9,870 nucleotides of DNA, taken from contig CALKXX010000054.1 in assembly GCA_938003725.1 (NCBI GenBank), forward strand, positions 1-9,870, in the 5' to 3' direction. Under the pieces are notes generated by a model, which did not search any database, was not told where the DNA came from, and was given only the letters and a program-made list of their open reading frames with translations. A program made the translations under genes and the position numbers. Positions 1 to 6,637 of the stretch are shown here, piece after piece. The first letter of the stretch is position 1; each line of letters begins with the position of its first letter. The DNA comes from an uncultured Sphingomonadaceae bacterium. Its GTDB lineage: Bacteria > Pseudomonadota > Alphaproteobacteria > Sphingomonadales > Sphingomonadaceae.

Positions 1-1172
1 AACCACCGATTTTCCTCACTTCTACCTTTGCATTTGAAAATGCAGCAGCGGGCAAGCATTTCTTTGAGGGCATTACCGGAAAGCGTCCTGGCGGAACAGA
101 TGGATTGGTATATTCCCGTTTCAATGGCCCCAATCAGGAAATATTGGAGGATCGCTTAGGCATATGGGATGGCGCCGAAGATGCGCTGACTTTCTCAAGC
201 GGCATGACCGCTATCTCTGTGCTGATGCTGACCTATTGCGCTACTGGCGACGTTATTGTGCATAGCGGCCCCTTATATGCGGCAAGTGAAGGGTTCGTCG
301 CCAAAATACTCAGCAAATTTGGTGTCACCTATGTCGATTTTCCGGCGGGCGCGACGCGCGAGGAGCTGGATGCTGTGTTGGAGAAAGCCAAAGCAAAGGC
401 AGCGGATCAAGGCGGCAAGGTCGCGATGATCTATCTGGAAAGCCCCGCTAATCCGACAAACGCTTTGGTGGATATTGAGGCCGTGCGCAGCGCGCGCGAC
501 GAGGTTCTGGGCGAAGATGGGCCCCCTATTGCGATTGACAACACGTTTTTGGGACCGCTTTGGCAGCAGCCATTGAACAATGGTGCCGATATCGTGGTCT
601 ATAGTCTGACAAAATATGTCGGCGGCCATAGCGATTTGGTGGCCGGGTCGCTGGCTGGTGCAAAGAAGTGGATGGATCCTGTACGGGCCCTGCGCAATAC
701 GATGGGCGGGATTTGTGATCCGAACACGGCGTGGATGCTAATGCGTTCTTTGGAAACAGTGGAACTTCGCATGGAGCGAGCAGGGCAAAACGCGAGCAAG
801 ATATGCGAATTTCTTGCGCAACATCCAAAGGTCGATGGGCTTGGCTATCTTGGAATGATTACCGATGCCCGGCAACAGGATATTTTTGATCGGCACTGTT
901 CTGGCGCAGGATCTACCTTCTCGGTCTTTATCAAAGGCGGCGAGGAAGAGAGTTTCCGGTTCATGGACAATCTAAGGATTGCCAAACTTGCCGTGAGCCT
1001 CGGCGGAACCGAAACTCTCGTCAGTCTACCGGCGGCAATGACTCACTTATCCGTACCCGACGAGCGCAAGGCACAGCTTGGTATTACGGACAATCTAGTG
1101 CGTATATCTATTGGTGTTGAAGACCCGGATGACCTGATAGCTGATTTTGATCAGGCTCTAGCGGCGGTCTAG
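1..1172 (+). CDS. Cystathionine gamma-synthase family PLP-dependent enzyme (5' end outside window)
   Basis: This is a fold-type I PLP enzyme of the Cys/Met metabolism family (COG0626), which carries out gamma-synthase or gamma/beta-lyase reactions on sulfur amino acids. The frame is open from position 3 (PPIFLTSTFAFENAAAGKHF) through to the TAG at 1170-1172, so the true start lies upstream. The TTG at 105 is an internal codon, because typical family sequence (TSTFAFE, then YSRFNGPN) runs straight through it. Visible landmarks are the cofactor-phosphate region FSSGMTAIS, the LESPANPTN segment, the AIDNTF strand with the aspartate that pairs with the PLP ring nitrogen, and SLTKYVGGHSD, whose lysine (codon 612-614) should form the Schiff base. 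About 390 residues are present, so only a few tens are missing. It could be a cystathionine gamma-synthase, cystathionine gamma-lyase, O-succinylhomoserine sulfhydrylase or methionine gamma-lyase; the sequence alone does not decide. It converges on the HAD phosphatase gene with a 4-bp overlap. Confidence 0.93.
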   Translation, partial: PPIFLTSTFAFENAAAGKHFFEGITGKRPGGTDGLVYSRFNGPNQEILEDRLGIWDGAEDALTFSSGMTAISVLMLTYCATGDVIVHSGPLYAASEGFVAKILSKFGVTYVDFPAGATREELDAVLEKAKAKAADQGGKVAMIYLESPANPTNALVDIEAVRSARDEVLGEDGPPIAIDNTFLGPLWQQPLNNGADIVVYSLTKYVGGHSDLVAGSLAGAKKWMDPVRALRNTMGGICDPNTAWMLMRSLETVELRMERAGQNASKICEFLAQHPKVDGLGYLGMITDARQQDIFDRHCSGAGSTFSVFIKGGEEESFRFMDNLRIAKLAVSLGGTETLVSLPAAMTHLSVPDERKAQLGITDNLVRISIGVEDPDDLIADFDQALAAV

Positions 1173-1849
1173 TTCCAGTCCACAATTTTCCAACCGCGCT
1201 GCTTCGCCATCTGGCGAAGGGCGGGGCTGGGGGTTGTCGCGACCGCTTCATCCGCAAATGCCAGCATCGGCGCATCGCTGACATGATCGGAATAGGCACG
1301 GATATGAAGCTGTTCCCGGTGCAACTCATTTTGCTCAAGAAATGACGTGATGCGGTCCAGTTTTGCTTCGTCATAGCAATTTTCACCGATAATTTTCGGC
1401 AAAACGCTCCCGTTTGCGTCACTCGCCAATCGCGTAGCGATGACGTCATCAAAGCCCAGTTTTCGGGCAATGGCGTTGACATATAGTTCATAGGAAGCGG
1501 TTGCGAGAATTAGCCTGCGGCCTTCATCGCGGTCTTTTTCAACTTGCACAATGGCTTTTGCATAGCTGTTATTTGCAAGCACTTTGTCGGCATAATCTTC
1601 AATATGCGGTGCCAAGTCTGTCAGTTTGGGTGAACCACCTAGTAATAGCCCCTGATTATAGGTTTTCAGACCCTTCCGCCCGATCAGTTTTAATCCATAG
1701 GCGATGAAGCCAAAGGGGAGGAGTGGAAGAAATATGAGCCGCCAGGGCGCTCTGGCAAAAACCATATGAAACAGAAACGGTGTATAGGTTCCGCTTTTGG
1801 TGATCGTTCGATCCATGTCATAAATTGCCAGTTTTTGCACAAAACCCAC
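1169..1849 (-). CDS. HAD-IB family phosphatase (phosphoserine phosphatase-like)
   Basis: This is a 226-residue haloacid dehalogenase superfamily hydrolase of the IB type. Motif I is DMDRTI, with the nucleophile Asp11 and general acid Asp13. Motif II is LATAS (about 115-119). Lys163 is the likely motif III lysine, and YSDHVSD (186-192) is the Mg-binding motif IV. The C1 cap between motifs I and II begins with a strongly hydrophobic, arginine/lysine-bounded stretch (about 37-58, PWRLIFLPLLPFGFIAYG). This suggests membrane association or a lipid-like substrate, but that is an inference. Relatives hydrolyse small phosphomonoesters, and the substrate here is unknown. The start is uncertain: GTG at 1849 or GTG at 1840 (residue 4). 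Neither has a clear Shine-Dalgarno, and an ATG at 1851 is out of frame. It is divergent from the lipid ABC operon across about 126 bp, and its stop shares the CTAG at 1169-1172 with the upstream PLP enzyme gene. Confidence 0.9.
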   Translation of the reverse strand: MGFVQKLAIYDMDRTITKSGTYTPFLFHMVFARAPWRLIFLPLLPFGFIAYGLKLIGRKGLKTYNQGLLLGGSPKLTDLAPHIEDYADKVLANNSYAKAIVQVEKDRDEGRRLILATASYELYVNAIARKLGFDDVIATRLASDANGSVLPKIIGENCYDEAKLDRITSFLEQNELHREQLHIRAYSDHVSDAPMLAFADEAVATTPSPALRQMAKQRGWKIVDWN

Positions 1850-1975
1850 ATAACGCCAAATAGCGGATGCGCCAATGAAATGCGCGAACGATATGCGTTG
1901 GTGACAGATATTTTCGGAATCTAAATGGCTTTAATGGCTTGAGCTTTGTTCGTTTTTCAGTCACCAATAAAACAA
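1850..1975. promoter_or_regulatory. Divergent intergenic region between HAD phosphatase and lipid ABC operon
   Basis: This spacer must hold the promoters for both directions, but I cannot place either one with confidence. GTGACA at 1901-1906 resembles a -35 box for the plus-strand operon, yet no good -10 follows at 16-18 bp. Two repeats are visible. One is an 8-bp inverted repeat, TTGGTGAC (1898-1905) and GTCACCAA (1960-1967). The other is a near-tandem duplication of AATGGCTT (1924-1931 and 1933-1940). The sequence just before the ATG at 1976 (CACCAATAAAACAA) has no Shine-Dalgarno match, so the first operon gene may be translated from a weak or leaderless-type start. Confidence 0.45.
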
Positions 1976-3088
1976 ATGAATATACCCGGTGATTTTGTTG
2001 AAGAGTTTGCCGAAGACGGAGCGGTGACGCTGCGTTTTTCGGGCGACTTGTCCATTGCCGGCATGAATGATCTACCTGAACGCATCCGTGATGGGGTTTC
2101 CCGGATTGATCGTCTGGATCTGCATGAAATTGGATATATTGATACTGTCGGCGCATGGTTGATCCATCGCACTGCCCGTGAAACCGAAGCCGAAATTGTT
2201 GGAGCGGATGCAGAGGCCGAGCGATTGCTTGCGGCGGTCGGCGGCGTTGCGCGCCCTTCCGATGTTCGCCCCGATCCACCAAACCCTTTCGCTCGCGTAC
2301 TTAACGACGTTGGCGAAGCAACGACAATTGCGATCACGACACTGGTTGGCCTTGTTGGTTTTTTTGGATCCGTGATTGCTGCTGCATTCTCGCTGATGCT
2401 GCATCCCGGGCGGATCAGATGGCATGCGGTGATCCAGAGATTTGATGTTGTCGGTGTTCGCGCGCTGGGCATTGTCGGTTTAATGAGCTTCCTGATCGGT
2501 TTGGTGATCGCACAGCAGGGCGCAGTTCAGTTGCGCCAATTTGGAGCAGAGGTGTTCACGGTAAATCTTGTCGGCCGCCTTACGATGCGCGAGCTTGGTG
2601 TTTTGATGACGGCGATCATGGTTGCCGGAAGGTCGGGCTCTGCCTTTGCTGCGCAACTAGGGACCATGAAGCTTACCGAAGAAATCGACGCTATGCGCAC
2701 CATTGGCGTTTCGCCGGTCGAAGCCTTGGTCCTGCCGCGCGTGCTGGCGGCTATCATCATGTTGCCCTTGCTGGGTTTCTACGCCTCGGTCGTCGCGATT
2801 ATTGGCGGCGGCTTGCTCAGTTGGGTGGAACTGGATATTCCGCCTGCGACATTTTTCAGCCGCATTCGCGAAGTTGTTCCGCTCACAGATGTCTATGTCG
2901 GCTTGGTGAAAGCGCCAGTATTTGGAGCCGTCATAGCCGTAACCGGATGTTATCAAGGGATGCAGGTTGAGGGCAATGCCGAACAAGTGGGCGCTAGAAC
3001 GACTGCTGCGGTGGTACAGGGGATTTTTCTGGTGATCGTATTGGATGCCTTTTTTGCGGTATTTTTCACTTGGATCGGGTGGTCCTGA
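1976..3088 (+). CDS. mlaE: MlaE-family lipid ABC transporter permease with N-terminal STAS domain
   Basis: This is the integral inner-membrane permease of an MCE-type (Mla) lipid transporter, 370 residues from ATG 1976. Residues 1-95 form a STAS-like domain with the typical strand-plus-signature YIDTVGAWL, where Thr57 follows Asp56. In E. coli this role is filled by the separate protein MlaB, whose equivalent Thr is functionally important. Residues about 115-370 are the MlaE permease: hydrophobic helices near 115-140, 160-182, 205-228, 255-285, 308-325 and 345-368, plus the family signature ELGVLMTAIMVAGRSGSAFA followed by QLGTMKLTEEIDAMRTIGVSP. The EIDAMRTIGVSP loop (about 235-247) is the expected coupling segment that contacts the ATPase. 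An in-frame TTG at 1946 would add 10 residues, but I prefer the ATG because the extension does not look like family sequence. The TGA stop overlaps the next gene's ATG by one base (TGATG), so permease and ATPase are translationally coupled. Confidence 0.94.
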   Translation: MNIPGDFVEEFAEDGAVTLRFSGDLSIAGMNDLPERIRDGVSRIDRLDLHEIGYIDTVGAWLIHRTARETEAEIVGADAEAERLLAAVGGVARPSDVRPDPPNPFARVLNDVGEATTIAITTLVGLVGFFGSVIAAAFSLMLHPGRIRWHAVIQRFDVVGVRALGIVGLMSFLIGLVIAQQGAVQLRQFGAEVFTVNLVGRLTMRELGVLMTAIMVAGRSGSAFAAQLGTMKLTEEIDAMRTIGVSPVEALVLPRVLAAIIMLPLLGFYASVVAIIGGGLLSWVELDIPPATFFSRIREVVPLTDVYVGLVKAPVFGAVIAVTGCYQGMQVEGNAEQVGARTTAAVVQGIFLVIVLDAFFAVFFTWIGWS

Positions 3089-3909
3089 TGCTCGACGATC
3101 TGCTGGAAAAAAACAATGTAGTGGTTGATCGTAGTTTTGACGGACCGACTATTTCCGTCAAGGGGCTACGCAACAGCTTTGGCGATCAGGTCGTGCACGA
3201 AAACCTGGACCTAGAGGTGAAGCGAGGCGAGATTATTGGCGTTGTCGGCGGGTCCGGTACGGGTAAGTCCGTTTTGATGCGCTCGATCATTGGTTTGCAA
3301 AAGCCGGACGAAGGCGAGGTTGAGGTATTTGGCGAATCTCTCCTTGGCCGCAGTGAGGGTCAGACAATTGATGTGCGCAGGCGTTGGGGCGTTTTGTTTC
3401 AAGGGGGTGCGCTATTCTCGACGTTGACCGTGGCGGAAAATGTCATGGTGCCGATTCGGGAATTCTATCCGGATATGGACCGCGACTTTCGCCGGGAAGT
3501 GGCCAAATATAAAGTATGCCTGTCTGGTCTTCCACCGGATGCCGCCCCGAAATATCCATCTGAGCTATCTGGCGGAATGAGAAAACGTGCCGGTATTGCC
3601 CGCGCACTGGCCCTCGACCCTGAGCTTCTGTTTCTAGATGAGCCGACCGCCGGCCTCGATCCGATAGGAGCTGCGGCGTTTGACAGTCTGACGCGCGAAT
3701 TACAGCAAACACTTGGTCTGACGGTATTTCTGATCACCCATGATCTGGACACGTTGCATGCGATTTGTGACCGAGTGGCCGTGCTGGCGGACAAGAAAGT
3801 AATCGCGGTTGGGACAATTCAAGAGCTTTTGGCGTTGGATCATCCGTGGATTCAAGAATATTTCAATGGGCCGCGCGGCCGCATGGCTGCACCGCAGCCA
3901 ACGATATGA
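3088..3909 (+). CDS. mlaF: MlaF-like ABC transporter ATP-binding protein
   Basis: This is the cytoplasmic ATPase that powers the MCE lipid transporter, 273 residues. All nucleotide-binding motifs are intact: A-loop aromatic Phe31 in SFGDQVV, Walker A GGSGTGKS (54-61), Q-loop LFQGGALFS (about 103-111), ABC signature LSGGM (160-164) followed by RKRAGIARAL, Walker B LLFLDEP with catalytic Glu185, D-loop AGLDP, and switch His218 in LITHDLD. The LSGGMRKR signature and the C-terminal DHPWIQEYFNGPRGR stretch are typical of MlaF/Ttg2A proteins and not of other ABC families. The start at ATG 3088 overlaps the permease stop by one base. An in-frame TTG at 3070 would lie inside the permease gene and is not needed. 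The stop TGA overlaps the ATG of a possible 20-codon ORF (ATGA at 3906-3909). Confidence 0.95.
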   Translation: MLDDLLEKNNVVVDRSFDGPTISVKGLRNSFGDQVVHENLDLEVKRGEIIGVVGGSGTGKSVLMRSIIGLQKPDEGEVEVFGESLLGRSEGQTIDVRRRWGVLFQGGALFSTLTVAENVMVPIREFYPDMDRDFRREVAKYKVCLSGLPPDAAPKYPSELSGGMRKRAGIARALALDPELLFLDEPTAGLDPIGAAAFDSLTRELQQTLGLTVFLITHDLDTLHAICDRVAVLADKKVIAVGTIQELLALDHPWIQEYFNGPRGRMAAPQPTI

Positions 3910-3968
3910 GCGGAATTGAGAGTAAAGCAATGAGAGATGACTTGCAGAAAACAGGCCGGGCGGCATAA
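3906..3968 (+). CDS. Possible 20-residue ORF between mlaF and mlaD
   Basis: An ATG overlaps the mlaF stop codon in an ATGA arrangement and opens a 20-residue frame reading MSGIESKAMRDDLQKTGRAA before TAA at 3966-3968. No domain is recognisable; the peptide is short, hydrophilic and not membrane-spanning. Its stop lies within the Shine-Dalgarno of mlaD (TAAGGTGG), so translating it would carry ribosomes from mlaF to mlaD. It may therefore be a coupling leader, a real micropeptide, the remnant of a longer C-terminus of MlaF in another frame, or chance. No separate ribosome binding site precedes it; initiation would depend on termination-reinitiation. Confidence 0.25.
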   Translation: MSGIESKAMRDDLQKTGRAA

Positions 3969-3978
3969 GGTGGCGTAA

Positions 3979-4926
3979 ATGGAAACACGATCCAATCATA
4001 TTCTTGTCGGGGCTATCACCCTGTTCCTTCTGGGTCTCGTTGCGGCGTTCCTGGTTTGGATCGTGCGCTTTGGCGACGGAGCGAGTAAGGAATATGATAT
4101 CTTTTTCGCCCAATCAGTCGGCGGCCTTGCGAAGGGCACAGCGGTAACGTTTGCTGGCGTACCATCCGGACAGGTGCTTGATGTCGAATTGTGGAAGAAG
4201 GATCCGGACTTTGTTCGTGTTCGTATCGCCGTGACCGAGGAAACACCGATATTGCAGGGGACGACAGCAACCGTCCAGAGCGTTAGCTTTACTGCGCCGC
4301 CAAACATACAGTTGGATGGCGCAAAAAAAGATGCGCCTGCGATCACCGAATTGGGGCCAGAAGGTGTGCCCGTCATTCCAACTAAGCCGGGCGCATTAGG
4401 GGAATTGCTCAACAGCGCGCCGCTTGTGGTTGAACGACTGGCCACGCTGACTGACAGACTGACGCTGTTGCTGTCCGATAAAAATCAGGAATCGATCGAA
4501 GGTATCCTGCAGAACACCGAAAAACTGACCGGCAGCTTGGCGGACCAGGCGCCCGGCCTAGAGGCAGTTATGGCGGATTCCCGTGTGGCCATTCGCAACG
4601 CCGCGCAAACCGCGGAAAAATTATCTGTGCTGGCCGACAATGCCAATGGCTTCTTGAATAATAACGGCGAACTATTGGCTAAAGATCTTAGCAAGACATT
4701 GAAGTCTGCAGAAAAAAGCATGGCAGCATTGGATGCGGTGCTTCAAGATACGCGTCCGGGTATTCAATCTTTCGGCGAAAAGACATTGCCGGAGGTAGAT
4801 CAGTTGGTCGAAGATATGCAAGCGCTAACCAAATCAGTAACAGCCGTCAGCGATCGATTGGACCAAGGCGGCGCGGGATCCTTGATCTCCGCACCGGCAT
4901 TGCCTGATTACGAACCGGGCAGCTAA
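3979..4926 (+). CDS. mlaD: MlaD family MCE-domain lipid transport protein with long helical C-terminus
   Basis: This is the membrane-anchored periplasmic subunit that forms the lipid-conducting ring on the permease, 315 residues. A single N-terminal transmembrane helix (about 8-30, preceded by METRSNH) leaves the rest in the periplasm. The MCE domain spans about 38-116. It begins YDIFFAQSVGGLAKGTAV, has the typical AGVPSGQVLDVEL turn, and ends SFTAPPNIQLDG. Residues about 140-295 are rich in Leu, Ala, Asp and Lys with few Pro or Gly and look like long amphipathic helices. E. coli MlaD (about 180 residues) lacks such an extension. The tail ends in a flexible Gly/Ser/Pro stretch. The start ATG 3979 has the Shine-Dalgarno AAGG (3967-3970) with 8-nt spacing. 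It lies 69 bp after mlaF and 13 bp before the lipoprotein gene in the same operon. Confidence 0.93.
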   Translation: METRSNHILVGAITLFLLGLVAAFLVWIVRFGDGASKEYDIFFAQSVGGLAKGTAVTFAGVPSGQVLDVELWKKDPDFVRVRIAVTEETPILQGTTATVQSVSFTAPPNIQLDGAKKDAPAITELGPEGVPVIPTKPGALGELLNSAPLVVERLATLTDRLTLLLSDKNQESIEGILQNTEKLTGSLADQAPGLEAVMADSRVAIRNAAQTAEKLSVLADNANGFLNNNGELLAKDLSKTLKSAEKSMAALDAVLQDTRPGIQSFGEKTLPEVDQLVEDMQALTKSVTAVSDRLDQGGAGSLISAPALPDYEPGS

Positions 4927-4939
4927 GGGGACCAGAAAC

Positions 4940-5536
4940 GTGAAGATGATAAATATTTCGAAATCCCTAGGTGCACTGGCCCTTCTCTCATGCGTCACCG
5001 CTTGTGTGAGTTTTGGAGGTGCAGAGCCGCCGCCGTTCCTATTGTCTTTGACGCCAGACACACAGATGGAGGCCGGCGCGGTGCGTAGCGGTCCGAAAAA
5101 CGGCGCATTGGTCGTACGGTTGCCGACGACACCGCAAAGGCTGAACAATTTACGGGTCCCGGTAAAGACAAGCAGCACCGGGATTGCCTATCTGAAAGAA
5201 GCCACATGGGTGGACAAGCCTGCTCGCCTTTTTCAGGGATTGTTGATTGAAACGATCGCTACGAAAAATGATCGATTGGTCCTGACCGCCACACAAGCGT
5301 CGGGCAAAGCAGATATTTATCTGGCTGGCGAGTTGGTAAACTTTGGCCTGGATGGTCCCAGCCTAACCGTCACAGTAACATATGACGCCGTAAAAATTCG
5401 CAATGGACAGCCAGTGGAAAAACGCCGGTTTGAAGCGAGTGAAACTGTCTTTGCGGCCGAAGCGGCTCCCGTCGGAGAAGCGCTTAACGGAGCGGCCAAT
5501 AAGGTTATTTCGGAAGTCGCAGACTGGGTGGGCTAA
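4940..5536 (+). CDS. ABC-type transport auxiliary lipoprotein (PqiC-like)
   Basis: This is a 198-residue periplasm-facing lipoprotein, the last gene of the MCE transporter operon. The signal peptide is MKMINISKSLGALALLSCVTAC, with lipobox V-T-A-C and lipidated Cys22. Val at +2 gives no inner-membrane retention signal, so outer-membrane placement is expected. The mature part has the mixed alpha/beta look of the ABC_trans_aux/PqiC family (PF03886). FLLSLTPD occurs early, then a region around RLPTTPQRLNNLRVPV, then TWVDKPARLFQGLLIETI, and a C-terminal helix (GEALNGAANKVISEVADWVG). The family assignment rests on these patterns and on its place after an MCE gene. The GTG at 4940 is preceded by AAGGGG (4925-4930, 9-nt spacing), which overlaps the mlaD stop; ATG 4946 is an alternative. 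It ends 6 bp from the convergent methyltransferase gene, with no terminator hairpin between them. Confidence 0.85.
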   Translation: MKMINISKSLGALALLSCVTACVSFGGAEPPPFLLSLTPDTQMEAGAVRSGPKNGALVVRLPTTPQRLNNLRVPVKTSSTGIAYLKEATWVDKPARLFQGLLIETIATKNDRLVLTATQASGKADIYLAGELVNFGLDGPSLTVTVTYDAVKIRNGQPVEKRRFEASETVFAAEAAPVGEALNGAANKVISEVADWVG

Positions 5537-5542
5537 CGCCCG

Positions 5543-6637
5543 CTAAACATTCTCTTCATCGTCGGCATACACAAAACCTTCCGGTTCCGGCCAATCCATG
5601 GATGTTGCGGCCATCACCCGAAAGAGCCGGCCCATCTCGTCTATATGGGTTAGCCGGTGATGCGCAGCGCGGATCGCTTCTGATTGATCCGGTACGAGCT
5701 CTCGCAAGGAGTTGGCGCGCTGATCAATCCCGATTGCCTTCAACCATTGTCCTTGTTCAGTAGGCCCGTGTACGTCCAGCAATCTTGTGCGTGCGACATT
5801 GGCAAGCGTATGGAAATCTACATGTGCGGTCAGATCCGAAGTCCCTGGGCTATCGAATGGGCTGATCGGCAAGTGATCTTTCACCGCTTGTAGTGTACTT
5901 CCCGTTCCCGGCTCATCATAACCATAATCGATTATCAGCATCACACCGCCTTGTTTGGCCAGACGGTTTGCGACCTCGCTTAAGATATTTACGCTGATCG
6001 GAGAGCTTTCCAATATTGTCCCGATGGGCAGATCAGTCATGGATTTTGATATTTGATCGCCTACGCTTTTCGTTCCTGCGATAGCGATGAACTTGTTGCG
6101 ATCGCGGGCGACCATATGGCGTCGCCAACCGGCTTGAGTGGCTACAAACTGTTCTACCGGCAGGGCATCGAAAAACTCATTCGCGACGATTAACAATGGT
6201 CCGTCATCGGGCAATGTCGTGATTTCGTCATGCCAAACAGCATCAGGATACAATTCTGATTGCTTTGATTTAAGCGCCGGGCTGGTTTCAACAAAATGTA
6301 CCATCGGATCGCAACCAAATTTCGCCATAGTACGCAACGCATCTTGCGCCAGGGTTCCGCGTCCCGGCCCCAATTCTACATAGTGGCAATGTCCCGGTTT
6401 ACCCTTGCGTAACCAGATATCTGCTATCCAGATGCCGATCATTTCGCCAAACATCTGACTGATTTCCGGGGCCGTTATAAAATCGCCGTCTTTGCCCAAT
6501 GGGTCGCCGCCTGCATAATAGGCTGCATTGGCGACAGCCATATATTCTCCCAAACTTATCGGGCCATCCCGATCGATTTTCTCGGCTAGCTGGTGCGCAG
6601 CGCTATTCTCGGAGATATCTTCGCCGTCAGGCAACAC
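5543..6637 (-). CDS. MidA/NDUFAF7-family SAM-dependent methyltransferase (COG1565)
   Basis: This is a class I SAM-dependent methyltransferase of the family that includes mitochondrial NDUFAF7/MidA, which dimethylates an arginine of a complex I subunit. The bacterial substrate is not established. It has 364 residues from GTG 6637. Diagnostic features are an N-terminal PISLGEYMAVANAAYY helix, then GDFITAPEISQMFGEM (51-66). The SAM-binding glycine loop ELGPGRGTL is at 88-96, the acidic residue after the second strand is in HFVETSP, and NEFFDALPVEQF (153-164) follows. DYGYDEPG and the HVDFHTLANVA region lie downstream. I chose GTG 6637 because GGAG at 6647-6644 precedes it by 6 nt. TTG 6634 is also possible with 9-nt spacing. 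A TTG at 6694 would add 19 residues of low-complexity sequence inside lgt and is unlikely. It overlaps the lgt 3' end by 11 bp, so the two are coupled. It is the last gene before the convergent transporter operon. Confidence 0.92.
   Translation of the reverse strand: MLPDGEDISENSAAHQLAEKIDRDGPISLGEYMAVANAAYYAGGDPLGKDGDFITAPEISQMFGEMIGIWIADIWLRKGKPGHCHYVELGPGRGTLAQDALRTMAKFGCDPMVHFVETSPALKSKQSELYPDAVWHDEITTLPDDGPLLIVANEFFDALPVEQFVATQAGWRRHMVARDRNKFIAIAGTKSVGDQISKSMTDLPIGTILESSPISVNILSEVANRLAKQGGVMLIIDYGYDEPGTGSTLQAVKDHLPISPFDSPGTSDLTAHVDFHTLANVARTRLLDVHGPTEQGQWLKAIGIDQRANSLRELVPDQSEAIRAAHHRLTHIDEMGRLFRVMAATSMDWPEPEGFVYADDEENV

Noticed and set aside
105..107. TTG as the start of the PLP enzyme gene
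   Set aside because: The same frame is open to the window edge and encodes typical family sequence upstream (TSTFAFENAAAG), so the gene is truncated by the window and does not start here.
1946..1948. TTG as the start of the mlaE permease
   Set aside because: It adds only FVFQSPIKQ-type sequence with no Shine-Dalgarno. ATG 1976 fits the start of the STAS domain.
1957..2472. A 171-codon minus-strand frame across the STAS domain
   Set aside because: The Ser/Arg/Thr/Pro-rich composition is typical of antisense reading of this gene. It has no domain or start signal.
5530..5550. Bidirectional terminator between the lipoprotein and methyltransferase genes
   Set aside because: Only 6 bp separate the stops, and no stem with a T tract is present on either strand.
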